NCBI GenBank assembly: GCA_026120035.1
Contig: JALRME010000027.1
Coordinates: 1-64,000 of the forward strand
Length of the DNA stretch: 64,000 nucleotides
Direction: 5' to 3'
DNA from: Coleophoma eucalyptorum
Taxonomy: Eukaryota > Ascomycota > Leotiomycetes > Helotiales > Dermateaceae
A program made the translations under genes and the position numbers. Under the pieces are notes generated by a model, which saw nothing but the letters and a program-made list of their open reading frames with translations, was not told the DNA's origin and made no database searches. Position 1 is the first letter of the stretch, and each line of letters begins with the position of its first letter. Positions 20,862 through 31,644 of this stretch are shown here, piece after piece.

Positions 20862-23302
20862 TGGAATACCTTCAATACAACAATGCCTTGTGTTCTCAGA
20901 ATGGCGATCCTCTCAAGAAGCTCCCCTCGCCGTCGCCGATCCCACCGTCGTCATACGCGAGCGACCTCCACCCGATGAAGCCCCAGAAACCCGTCCCACG
21001 ACAACCCTCGTCATGGCCTCTCTTCGGGCCTGCCGCTAGGATTTTGAAGGGCGGCGCAGATTTGGTGACGAGTGCAGCATCGCACCTGCGAGATGGGTTG
21101 AGTGAAGAGGACCGGTTGAGAATCAGGCGGACAGAAGAGAGGCGGCAGATCCTCAGTCTGCGAATGAAGAATGCAGAAACGGCAGTTCAATGGAAGGCTG
21201 CTGCACGCGACCTTGACGATCTCGAGGGTAACGAGTCTTGGAAGCATGATCCTGATTCGCCCGATTTCGATGCGGTCTTGATCGAGGCCCGATTGAAACA
21301 GATGGACAAGGCCCGGACGGATTGTGATACCAAGGCCATGTTAAATCTGGTCCGCACGTCGCTCTCGCGGGATGTGGCAGGTATTGGGAATATAAAACTC
21401 TACAAGCATTCATATATCGGGACCAAGGACCTCATCGAGCGTTATATTGACTCGACCATTGCGACAATTCGAGCTTTGGTGGAAACCAGCAAACACAGTC
21501 TACCCGATGGGTTGGAGACCAAGGATATCTTGGAGCAAGTCCTCTACGCAAGGCAAGCGTTCGGAAGAAGTGCTTTGCTACTTAGTGGAGGTGCCACTTT
21601 TGGCATGAACCACGTCGGGGTTTTGAAGGCATTGTTCGAGGCTAAACTACTTCCGCGGATCATTTCAGGTGCCTCAGCTGGAAGCATTGTATGCGCTGTT
21701 CTATGCACACGGACCGACGAGGAGATCCCAGACGTCCTGAAATCATTCCCTTATGGGGACTTATCAGTTTTCGAGGATTCTACACGGGAAGATGGTATAC
21801 TAGAGCGAGTACATCGATTGCTGACTCAGGGAGCATGGATTGATATCAAGCATCTCACCAGGGTTATGCAGGAGCTTCTAGGAGACATGACATTCCAAGA
21901 GGGTTACAACCGGACACGAAGGATCTTGAACATCTGCGTTTCATCGGCCTCTGTTTATGAGCTTCCTCGATTACTCAACTATATTACCTCTCCGAACGTT
22001 ATGATCTGGTCCGCCGTAGCAGCATCTTGCTCGGTACCATTTTTATTTTCAGCGGCTCAGCTCCTTGTCAAGAATCCTACCACTGGTGAAAATTCGCCTT
22101 GGAATCCCACCCCACAGAAGTGGATCGACGGTAGCGTGGATAACGACCTCCCCATGACTCGACTTGCTGAGATGTTTAACGTCAACCATTTTATCGTTTC
22201 CCAAGTCAACCCACACGTGATTCCGTTCCTTGCCAAGGATGATGAGGCTATTACACGTGATGCTCAATCCGAAGGCTCTACTGGTCCAGGTTGGATTTAC
22301 ACTTTAACGAACCTGGCCAAAGACGAGGCTTTATTTCGCATGCAGGTTCTTGCCGAACTTGGCATCTTCCCTAACCTTGTGACCAAAGCTCGATCTGTGC
22401 TGAGCCAAAAGTACTCTGGAGACATCACCATTTTACCAGAGATTGAGTATAAAGATTTTCCAAGAATGCTCAAGAACCCAACGGCAGAATTCATGGTACA
22501 AACTTGCCTTTCTGGCGAGAGAGCTACGTGGCCTAAGTTGAGCCGCATACGGAATCATTGTGCCGTGGAATTAGAGTTGGATGCGGCAGTGCAACAACTT
22601 CGCGCTCGTGTGGTATTCAGTCCAAGTCAGGTTGATCTACGACGGATGACGACGGGTAGTCTGAGGGGTACTGGGAAACGAGCTGGGCGACGAAGACGAG
22701 AAAGCAGCAGCAACGTGCAAGCATTGAAAAGCGCTATCGAAGCAGCCGAAAACGGGTCGTCAGGCAGCAAAGTTAGGGGTACCAAACCTTTGCTGAGAAG
22801 TCATAGCACGTACCAAGGCGTCAGTAGACGCCATGTTCCACCTATGACCTCACAAACTCGCCCTACGACACCCGTACACACTCCACATCTAGATAGTGTA
22901 TCTCAACTATCCCAGCTCTTCGAACGTCCTTCGCAATCAGCACGTAACGGACTTCATCTTAATCTACAAATCCCCGACATGTCTTCCGCCGGCGAGACGA
23001 CACAGTCTCCACGCTCTTCCGACGCCGATATAGACTCGCATACCGACGAGAGCAGTCCCGAGATTGATCTCTCCCAGAATGGCACTACTGGCCTGTGTAT
23101 TGGGAACGATGACGAGGTTGACTTCTTCTCCGTGAACCAACCCGTCACGCCTCGCTCCGACCATGTCTTAGCCACTACCCCCTCTGCTTCTCTTTCTCCA
23201 GCCTTGTCGAGATCAAATCTCGCGCTTCATTCAGAACGCTTGAAGATGTCGGCTCCAAGTGGCCCGGAATTGAGGTACAAGAAGTTGTTTCATGGTGCTT
23301 GA
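20852..23302 (+). CDS. Patatin-like phospholipase / triacylglycerol lipase-type protein
   Basis: Single-exon gene of 816 aa. The patatin fold begins near residue 243 with the oxyanion-hole region LLSGGATFGMNHVGVLKAL, then the nucleophile elbow GASAG (Ser275), and the dyad aspartate in WIDGSVDNDLPM (Asp426). The upstream region resembles the domain before the patatin fold in yeast Tgl3/4/5-type lipases and in filamentous-fungal patatin-like proteins. Family knowledge: such proteins hydrolyse triacylglycerol or phospholipid acyl esters, often at lipid droplets. The last 200 residues (from about 600) are Ser/Thr-rich with basic stretches (KRAGRRRRE), probably disordered and possibly regulated by phosphorylation. 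The start at 20852 is the first in-frame ATG, but a uORF overlaps it. Confidence 0.9.
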   Translation: MVLMEYLQYNNALCSQNGDPLKKLPSPSPIPPSSYASDLHPMKPQKPVPRQPSSWPLFGPAARILKGGADLVTSAASHLRDGLSEEDRLRIRRTEERRQILSLRMKNAETAVQWKAAARDLDDLEGNESWKHDPDSPDFDAVLIEARLKQMDKARTDCDTKAMLNLVRTSLSRDVAGIGNIKLYKHSYIGTKDLIERYIDSTIATIRALVETSKHSLPDGLETKDILEQVLYARQAFGRSALLLSGGATFGMNHVGVLKALFEAKLLPRIISGASAGSIVCAVLCTRTDEEIPDVLKSFPYGDLSVFEDSTREDGILERVHRLLTQGAWIDIKHLTRVMQELLGDMTFQEGYNRTRRILNICVSSASVYELPRLLNYITSPNVMIWSAVAASCSVPFLFSAAQLLVKNPTTGENSPWNPTPQKWIDGSVDNDLPMTRLAEMFNVNHFIVSQVNPHVIPFLAKDDEAITRDAQSEGSTGPGWIYTLTNLAKDEALFRMQVLAELGIFPNLVTKARSVLSQKYSGDITILPEIEYKDFPRMLKNPTAEFMVQTCLSGERATWPKLSRIRNHCAVELELDAAVQQLRARVVFSPSQVDLRRMTTGSLRGTGKRAGRRRRESSSNVQALKSAIEAAENGSSGSKVRGTKPLLRSHSTYQGVSRRHVPPMTSQTRPTTPVHTPHLDSVSQLSQLFERPSQSARNGLHLNLQIPDMSSAGETTQSPRSSDADIDSHTDESSPEIDLSQNGTTGLCIGNDDEVDFFSVNQPVTPRSDHVLATTPSASLSPALSRSNLALHSERLKMSAPSGPELRYKKLFHGA

Positions 23303-24016
23303 TTATTAATCTGACTTTTCTTTTGCGCTTCCGATACGCATCTTAGACTATTAGCCTTCATTTATTTTAATTCTTCATCTGCGTAGCGTCGCATGCATAA
23401 TATTGCATAAGAGGGAGGTATGGAAGGATTTGGGCTGGTGTTATAAGAGTTAGGGGTTACTTGTTTACTTCTTGATCGTATGCTTTTAAGGTTCCCACTG
23501 CAGCTGTCTCCCATTTTGCATCGGCTATGCGTTCAGCCAGGCGATGGAAACTGCTCAGATCTTAACATTTTGTTCTTTAGTTCTGAGCCTCTTCGTCGCT
23601 TTTTTTGGGCAGAGGTTGGGATTCAATGACATGGAGGATGAAGATCTATGGTTCGGTGGGCATGATCATGACTATTTTGTGTTTGACGGTTTAGTCGGTT
23701 CTCGGAATGATGCATGCACGCATATTTGGTCATTAGGTAGGTACCTAGGCATAGAAGGGCATACAATGGACGAGAAGAGCAGTGAGGGAAGTTGGAGGAG
23801 TATTGAGGGGGGTTGCATGGCTGGGTAAACACACAAGCAGAACACAGGGAGTCGTACTCCCGGAGTATAAAAATAAGAATGAAACGAAACGATTAACAAA
23901 TATCTCTTCGCTTTCCTGGCTGGCTTTCCTGGCTGGCTTACATTAATCGTGTCTCATACTTCATCCCTACCTCCCTAACCCTTGGGAACTCTCCCTGTAC
24001 CGTCTTAAATATCTTT
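23303..24016. other. Intergenic between two convergent genes
   Basis: Space between the 3' ends of the patatin-like gene and the FMN monooxygenase gene. A short duplication (TTTCCTGGCTGGC twice) is at about 23911-23938. No supported gene. Confidence 0.45.
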
Positions 24017-26004
24017 TCAAAATGTCTGACCAGGAGCATCCCATTTAAATTTAGATCCAGGGTGATCATCCGCCAACTTTGGCTTACCAGGCACGTTATG
24101 GAGGTTCTCTCGGAATGTCCCACCAGGGACGGTATAGTCATCCCACATGAGCCCGCGTCTCTGCAGCTCGGGCACTAGAAGTTCAACGATATCCTCGTAG
24201 CTTGTAGGGTTCGAGATATCTGGTATAGAATCCACCAATTAGTTCCCGTCCGCTAGCCCAAACTCGAAACCGAAAAGTGAAGAAAAAGAGGAAGAAGAAG
24301 GAAAAGAAGCCAAAATGAAAAGCCGCTCCCAGCAACTCACAAACAAGATTAAATCCATCAATCCCCGTCTCCCGGAACCACTCCTCCAAAATATCCGCCA
24401 CCTCGGCCGCCGTGCCCGTCGGCTTGGGCGTGCTTCCGAACCCAGCCATCTTCCCAATATACTCGGGCGTAAACGGCTCCGTGGCCTCCTTCTGCTTCAA
24501 GCTGTAGTTCTTGATCACACCCGTCACGGTGTTGTCGGTGGCCTGCAGCTCGAAGTCGAAGGGCTCCTTCAGCGGGTACTGCGAGAGGTCGACGTTGGTG
24601 TAGCCGCTGAACTTGGCAAGCCCGGACTGCGTGCTCGCCAGCGCCCGCGCATGCTCGCGTTTGGCCACGGCTTCGTCGTGCGTGCGTCCTAGGATCGGTG
24701 CGATGGCCATGAAGATCTTCACGCTGCCCGGTGCCCGTCCGTGGGCGATGGCCGCGTTTCGTACGTCGTCTACGTAGCTCCGGAGCGACGCGATCGTGCT
24801 GTTGTCGGTATAGATCGCTTCCGCGTGCTTGCCGGCGAAGTCGATGCCCGATTTGGAGGCGCCGGCTTGGAAGATTACTGGCGTGCGTTGGGGAGAGGGG
24901 TGTGTTTGTGCTATTGCGTGACCTTGGGGGGAGGAGGGCGGTTGTTAGGATGGTTTGGGTTTTAGGAGGATGGAGAGAGAAGGGGAAGGGAAGGGAAAAT
25001 TAGTTACATCGGTGGTGTTTTCCTTCAAAATGTATCTTGTGGATTTTACTCGCATCATAAGCCATCTCAGGGTCCACGCTCCATTTCATGGCGCCGTCTT
25101 CCCAGGATTTCTCCCAGAGCCTGTTTCATATATTACAAATTATTCATAGGTTCGAAGTTCGTGGAGAGATTCTGTGGAAACAGACATTATATCAAGTGAG
25201 AGAAGAGAAAGAAGAAGGAAGGAGATGAGAAGGAGAGGAAACGTACTGGTAGCATAGATCCATATACTCGTGAGCTGCTTCGTATCGTTCTTGGGAAGAC
25301 TTCACATCGTCCAACCCCATTGCCTGCGCGGCGGTGGTGTTGAAGCTCGTTACTACGTTCCATGCTATTCGGCCTTTGGTGATATGATCTAACGTCGCCC
25401 ATGTACGGGCGAGAATAAATGGTGCTTTTCACCCAAAAATAATCAGTCTTATACCTTACTTTCAAAAAATAAAATCACGATATTAAGCGAGCAAGCTCCT
25501 GAACCTAAATCTCTCCCGTCAAGATCTCAGGAAAGGACTAACCGATATAACTCGTGCTCCCCGTCACGCCAAAACTCACCGACTTCGTCACCGTCGCCAT
25601 GGCCGAGATGAGCGTGACGGGGTCGAGGTAAGCACACATTGAACCGCCCGCGAAAATGGCATCGGGCTTCCCTTGATACACATCGAAGATGCCGTACACA
25701 TCAGCGAAGAAGATGGATGTTATCTTGCCACGCTCGGCCAGTTTGGCCAGCCAGAGGTAGTGATCGATCGAGGATTTGTTCTTGGTATTGTCGGCGGGAT
25801 CTCTGTGGTTACGAAGGGGCATTAGTTTTTGGTTTAGCTCGAGATGAGCTTTCAAGGGGAGCGTTTTGCAGGTTGATGTTGGGTGTAGTGGTGGATGTGG
25901 CTCACGCACTTCCATTGTCCTGTGCACATATGACTTCCATTACATGCCAGCTCGAAGAAATTCAGGTGCATCTGCTTGCCCGCAGCAAATGTCTTTGTCG
26001 CCAT
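24017..26004 (-). CDS. FMN-dependent monooxygenase, NtaA/SnaA/DszA type (luciferase-like fold)
   Basis: Six-exon model: 26004-25910, 25802-25543, 25424-25247, 25120-25008, 24922-24341 and 24219-24017, giving 476 aa. It starts MATKTFAAGKQMHLNFFELAC. Diagnostic stretches are the SIDHYLWLAKLAERGK region, TWATLDHITKGRIAWNVVTS, YEAAHEYMDLCYQ, HPSPQRTPVIFQAGASKSG and FAGKHAEAIY. Family knowledge: class C flavin monooxygenases using reduced FMN from a partner reductase; members oxidise aminocarboxylates, sulfur heterocycles and other xenobiotics. The substrate here is unknown. Two of the splice sites were chosen only because they restore family sequence (TSYIAPFILART and HRCHAIAQTHPSPQ). It is transcribed away from the NCS1 permease, with about 1.3 kb between start codons. 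Confidence 0.87.
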
Positions 26005-27303
26005 TTTCGATGTAAATACAGGTCCTCTTTTGTTCCGATATTAAAGGATATCTGGGTTTGCCAAAAGAAAACGAGAAAAACAGCTCTTTACACTAGACAA
26101 AAGAAGGGTTTCGCCCAAAAGAAGGAACTCTTACATATCCGATCAAGGCAAGCACTTAGAGTATCCTTTGTACCTAGTAACCATATTTCGTGCCTCGTAT
26201 CTCCGATCATACCTATGGACGACAAAAGCCAAGTCTGTCTCAGGATAGAGATCCCAAGCGAGACCGTCGTTTATTGTTCGGGATTGCGCCGGCTAGCACT
26301 TCCGTCATCATCGGCAGCTTCAAGCGTCACTTGGCAAGGGTGTACCGCACCTGGTTCGGGGGCAGTGTTCTAGGTGACTCCCCTGCCCAATACACTACGT
26401 GGCTTGGGAACTCTTAAGTAGCCTAAGGTTCAAGAGATATGAAGAAAGCTTGTGCCAATCAAGCACTCGGTGATTAAGAGGGATGGCTTGGAAAAATGAA
26501 GGGAAGGTAAAGTGAAGCGAGAAAGCCACTGCTAGCGAGGTCTGCTTTCTCAGCTGAGGTGAAGTTTGGGCAAAGGTCTGTCCTCGTTGCGGACATTATC
26601 ACCATCACCAATACCATCATCATTTGATTACCACTTAACAGTGGAGTTGCCTCGGAATCGTGATTGTCACAGCCATTGATAGTTCTACTCATGGCCGTCA
26701 AGAGATGGAGTACCATCTTTGAATGTCTCCTGTGGCTTACCGCGTGGTTTTATACACGTTGAGGCATGACTGACAACTCTGCAATCCCACCACTTTTCTA
26801 CGTTCATCGCTTCGGCGCCTGGAGAGTTTTCATTAATTCCACGCGCTTATCTCTACCTCCCTTCCCCACGGACATCTGTCTGCTTATCCTTTCTTATCGG
26901 TCCCCTTGTTATCTCAGTCCTAGTCTTTACACGTGTACGGCACCCATTTCCCGATGCTCGCGTTTGGGTGCCGCAAATAATCGATGGTCCATGGACGATG
27001 CATTGGCTAGCAGTGATGCCATGCAATTCAAGTGCAAGTACAGGATCAGATCTACCACAAGCGTGCAGATAAGCATCCGCTGCAGAAATCACTATATCTC
27101 GAGATAGCCAAATACGCTCTCCAAGTTTGCCCCTTAGGGATATAAAGAGTTGGGCAGTACCAAGTGTGCACGCACTGTGCTCAGTCCTACTCTGATATTG
27201 CCATTGCCACTACCATCGCGCCATAAACCGCTGCTGGTTACGTCCTCTCAAACTCCATCTTGTATCCGTACTAGATTTCTGCCGCTTCATCAACATCGCG
27301 GTC
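26005..27303. other. Divergent intergenic region
   Basis: 1.3 kb between the starts of the FMN monooxygenase (-) and the NCS1 permease (+). Open frames here (25639-26373, 26766-27107) are unsupported. TATAAA is at 27141-27146, 158 bp before the permease ATG, and may be its core promoter. Confidence 0.45.
27141..27146 (+). promoter_or_regulatory. TATA-like element of the NCS1 permease gene
   Basis: The TATAAA at this spot (context GGGATATAAAGAG) is 158 bp upstream of the ATG at 27304. Inference from position only. Confidence 0.35.
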
Positions 27304-29299
27304 ATGGGCAAAGCCGCCAGTGGAGGCCCCAAATGGCTGGAATGGGCAGAGCTTCCCGCACGCAAAGATGTGTACACCTACGCCGGCACGACTCGGTGGG
27401 GAAATCATGATCTATACCCGATACCAAAGAAGGAGCGCACGTTTGGTATGCTTGCCTATTTTGCGTATTGGATCACGACGGGTGTCAGTGTCGGAACGTA
27501 TACTCTTGGTTCGTCGTATATTGCCGTTGGCTTGAATGCGGGTGAGACTCTTGGTGCTATCCTCGCTGGTTGTGTCATTGCCAGTTTTTTGGGATTCTTT
27601 GCTGGCAGACCTGGTAAGCTTGATACGCTGAGATTGGTGAGAGGAAAGCTTGCTGATCTTACATTAATACAGGGATGGATTATAGTTTAGGATATGTAGG
27701 TCCTTTTTTATCACTTATTGCACTGGTGGAAGCAATTGGGTCTCTTAAAGACCTCGTCATGTGGGAATGGTCGAGAGTGAAGATCTTGTCAAGAGCTTCT
27801 GCTAACCTATAAAACCAGACCATGATGAACAGAGCAAGCTTTGGGCTGTGGGGTACCACCATCCCGATGACAGTGGTTTTCTTAGGTGGGATAGTCTTCG
27901 TAAGTTTCTACATCATGGATTTGCAACTATTGTACACAGCTGATTCTCAATTCTCATCACAGTCGGGCATCCAAGCATACTATGGTGGACAAGCAATGAC
28001 ACTAATCCTCGGAGCTATCTTTCCAACCTTTCACCATATGCAAAACACGCTTCCAGCAAGCGCAGCGATCACAACTCAAAATCTTATTGGTTTCCTCGTT
28101 TTCACAGCCATCTACCTACCCATCCTGTGGTTCGTACCACCCCATCAGATCAGGAAAGGGCTCTACCCATCCTTCATCATAATCTGCGCGACGTTTGTTG
28201 GCATGCTAGCTTGGTCCTTACGTGCCAATGGCGGTGCTGGGAATCTCGTCTCATCAAGCCTGCATCTCTCCAAAACACAAAAGGCATTCCGGCTTGTGCA
28301 ATGTATGAGCAGCGTCGGCGGAACCTGGGGAGGTGCTGCAGAACGCTTTTCAGACTGGACGCGTTTTGAGCGTAAAAGACACCATGCTACGCCGGGCATG
28401 GTGATAGCATTACCCGTAACGGTAACATTGTCGGCGCTCTTCGGCGTGCTGATCACGACAGCAACCTCCAAGATGTACGACACGGTGCAGTGGAATCCGC
28501 TGCTGCTGCTGCAATCGATCCAGGCAGACACATACACACCGGCTTGCCGTGCTGGCACCTTCTTCGCGGGGGTCGGTCTCCTCTCATCCCAGATCTTCGT
28601 CAATCTGACCCAGAATACCATTCCTTATGGCATGGATCTCGCGGGCATGTTCCCGCGCTATCTATCCATGAAGCGTGCGTCAGTCATGTTGGTTTTCCTC
28701 ACGGTGATCGCACAGCCGTGGCGGTTTCTCTCGCAGGCATCCATCTTCGTGACAATCCTGTCGGTTCTATCTGGTAAGGGCTCCCTTCTCACCCTACTGA
28801 TTTTCATTTCCCACTTCTCAGAAAAAGCTAACACAAAACTCCTTACAAAAAAACAGTCTACACCTCAGTCACAACCTCAATCCTAATCGTCGACTACTTC
28901 GTCGTCCGCAAAACCCTCTGGCGCGTGCCAGACCTCTACGTCGAAAACGGCATCTACTGGTACACCAACGGCTGGAACCTGCGCTGCATTGCCGCGCTCA
29001 TCATCGGCATGCTGCCTGCACTTCCAGGGTTCTTCATGACGGTCATCAACACGGATCTCGAGAGCCCCGCGGTGAAGATCTTTCAGATCAACTATTTTAT
29101 CGGTGCGAGTCTGGGTCCCGCGAGCTATCTCTTGATTTGTTGGATTTGGCCCGTGCCGGGGGTTGGGGAGAGGGTGCTAATGAGTGAGGGCGAGGCGGTG
29201 GTGGTTGAGGGATTGGCTGTTGATGGTGAGGAGAATTTGGATGGGAAGGGGGCCATGGTGAAGGAGAAGGTGGGAAGTGAGGAAGAGATAGGTCTTTGA
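27304..29299 (+). CDS. NCS1 family nucleobase/allantoin-type permease
   Basis: Five-exon model: 27304-27613, 27673-27695 (a 23-nt microexon), 27819-27899, 27963-28773 and 28857-29299, giving 555 aa. The N-terminus includes RWGNHDLYPIPKKERTF followed by the first helix, then GWxxGL-like membrane segments and NRASFGLWGTTIPM, typical of fungal Fur-type NCS1 proteins. About 12 hydrophobic segments are expected, and the C-terminal tail is acidic and cytosolic. Family knowledge: NCS1 carriers are cation symporters for uracil, allantoin, cytosine/purines, hydantoin or thiamine at the plasma membrane. I cannot choose the substrate from sequence alone. Sharing a promoter region with a flavin monooxygenase hints that its substrate is degraded by that enzyme (inference). 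The microexon encodes part of RPGMDYSLGYTMMNRAS. Confidence 0.9.
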
Positions 29300-30026
29300 G
29301 TGAGGTGACTAAGTGAGCGACGTTAGAAAATCTACAAATGTGAGAACCATTTAGTAGACGTGGAACCGGCATTATTAACCTCAACGATGTGAATCTGCCA
29401 GCCTCTGTAATAAGCTCTGGATTGTATTGCGATCGATCTTTAAATAAAACTCTATTTTTGCTCTTGTTTTTGCCTTCATCGAATATGAAGAGCCGCCTTA
29501 GATGGGTGTGCTCCTAATTTCTGAATTAAGCTCAAGCAGGTAAAGAGGGGTATTTGAAAGTGAAACTGGATTATTTTGTCGTACTCGTGTCATTCGTCTT
29601 TCTTGCGGTGCTATTAAATACTTCATATTCTTATGATGGTGCTTGAGTATTACCGTCTTTATGCGTCCAAGCTTGACAGTCCGGGGCAATGAACATTCCC
29701 TGACCGCGGTAGTGTTGTAAACAATTAACCGCTAATTGTCATTGGGTCTCTGAGCTAGATCTGTCATACACATTGAATATTTTCAAGAAATTAGAAAATT
29801 GTTTGGGAATTTTGTTTGTTTCAATTCAATGGTGTTTGGCCATTGTTGTTTTTATAATAAAGAGCTTGGTCATCCATAGCCAATTGCATAGTAAAGTACT
29901 AAAGCTAGGTATCTTCCACCCCCGCCAAACAAAACCATCCCTTCTACCAAGTACCCTGCGCCGTACTTCATTTTGGGTAACAGTGTTTGCTTTTTAAGCT
30001 AATATCGCTTGGGAATCATTAGGAAA
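29300..30026. other. Intergenic between convergent genes
   Basis: AT-rich region between the permease and peroxiredoxin 3' ends. No supported gene or RNA. Confidence 0.5.
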
Positions 30027-30974
30027 TCATTGTTCCTCGGGGAGAGGAGTGAATCGGAGGTAAGGCTTGACAGCACGGAACTTAGGGAACTGGGAGCACG
30101 TCAGTCAGCCGCCCACGAGTTGTCCGTGGAATGAATACATACGAGCTTCTTAGCCTCCTCGTCGCTGACAGGAGGAGCGACAATAACATCATCACCTGGA
30201 ACCCAGTTGATTGGGGTGGTAATGCGGTACTTGTCACCAGTCTGTAGAGAGTCTATACATTTAATTAGCAAGGAGCTCTATTCTGTGAAGTCCATCTTTT
30301 ACATACCAACAATACGGAGAACCTCAGCAGTGTTGCGACCAGTAGATGCTGGGTATTGAAGGATAGTTCGGATCTTCTTCTTTGGGTCAATGACGAAGAC
30401 TGAGCGGATGGTGAAAGCAATGCCCTTGGAATCGACGTTGGTGGCGTCTTGGTGGTCAATCCTGAAAGATTATTAGAAACGGCAAGTACAAATACCCAAG
30501 TATCCAAGCTAGCTTACATGTCGTATAGGAGAGCAATTTGACGGGACTTGTCTCCGATAATTGGGAAGGTCAACTTGCTGCCAGCAATCTCATCGATATC
30601 TTGGATCCATCCTCCGTGAGATTCGATGGTGTTGGCAGAGAGACCGATCAACTTGACACCGCGCTTGGTGAACTCTGGCTCGAGCTTGGCGAAGGCACCG
30701 AGTTCGGTGGTGCAGACTGGAGTGTAATCCTCTGGGTGGGAGAAGAAGACAACCCACTTGTCACCAACAAACTCGTGGAAGTCGATAGGTCCATTGGTGG
30801 TCTCAGCCTGGAAGTTAGGGGCAGTGTATCCCAAACGGAGACTGCGTGAAGGTGTCAGCAGCTGCGCGGGTGAAAAATGTGAATAGTCTCGAGCTCGGTA
30901 TGGACATGGTGGGGTGATCGTCAGGGAAGGCGGGGTAGTTAGAAGGCTTACGGTGCTCTGTTGTCAGAAGACAT
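30027..30974 (-). CDS. 1-Cys peroxiredoxin (Prx6/Prx1 type)
   Basis: Five exons: 30974-30952, 30841-30518, 30461-30307, 30252-30143 and 30089-30027, giving 224 aa. It starts MSSDNRAPLRLGYTAPNF. The active site is HPEDYTPVCTTEL with peroxidatic Cys51. The pattern (TPVCTTE, and the Prx6-type C-terminal domain NWVPGDDVIVAPPVS) marks the 1-Cys class, which lacks the resolving cysteine of typical 2-Cys enzymes. Family knowledge: it reduces hydrogen peroxide and lipid hydroperoxides, with glutathione or thioredoxin as reductant. No mitochondrial presequence is seen, so it is probably cytosolic. The splice junctions all preserve the family reading; the first exon is only 23 nt. Confidence 0.93.
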
Positions 30975-31644
30975 GATTGTTATGTGTTGATTGTAAAGGG
31001 ATAAAGATGCGAAGACGACCGATGCAGCAGAGGCTCAAGAGATGCAATAAGAAAGTTTGTAGATTAGGAAAAGTAAAGGAGGGAGAGCCGTAGATGTGAT
31101 ATTGTTATTGACAGATGCTTTGGGGGGGGCCAGCTTTTCTGCCGTCATTCGCCGCCAGGGATTCATCATCGAGCTCGTCATTTCTCGCGAATCAGAGACG
31201 AGCTAGGAGGGGAGCTTTGCCTGACTTTGTGAGAAAGGTTTCTAGAACAGGCAAGGTCAGGAATGAGGAATACAGCAACGGGGCATGGCAGACGCCAGAG
31301 AAGGAACAGCACATGGCCGGCTAGTGTAAGCGGTGTTTGGAGGTTGATCCTGTGTGTGACTGCACAGTAAATCCCGTCGGTACAGGATAAGCAGTCCTGC
31401 TGCTTAGTGTTCCATCTATGCTCCTTGCCATAGCCATAGCCATAGCCAATATCCGACTATATTGTCTACGTCCACCGGTACAGGTAAGCTCTACATACAT
31501 GTGGGCCGTTAGTCAAAATGGCATCCAAGCACACAAGTTCAACCTTGGTGTTGGTTTGAGACATCATCCTCATCAACATGCAGATCTAATCCCCAATTCA
31601 GCCCAATCCACACCCAGACTCCAATCCCAGGATCCTTCTAATAA
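30975..31644. other. Intergenic spacer
   Basis: Promoter side of the peroxiredoxin gene and 3' flank of the nicotinate phosphoribosyltransferase gene. A CCATAG hexamer is repeated in tandem at about 31428-31447. No gene supported. Confidence 0.5.
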
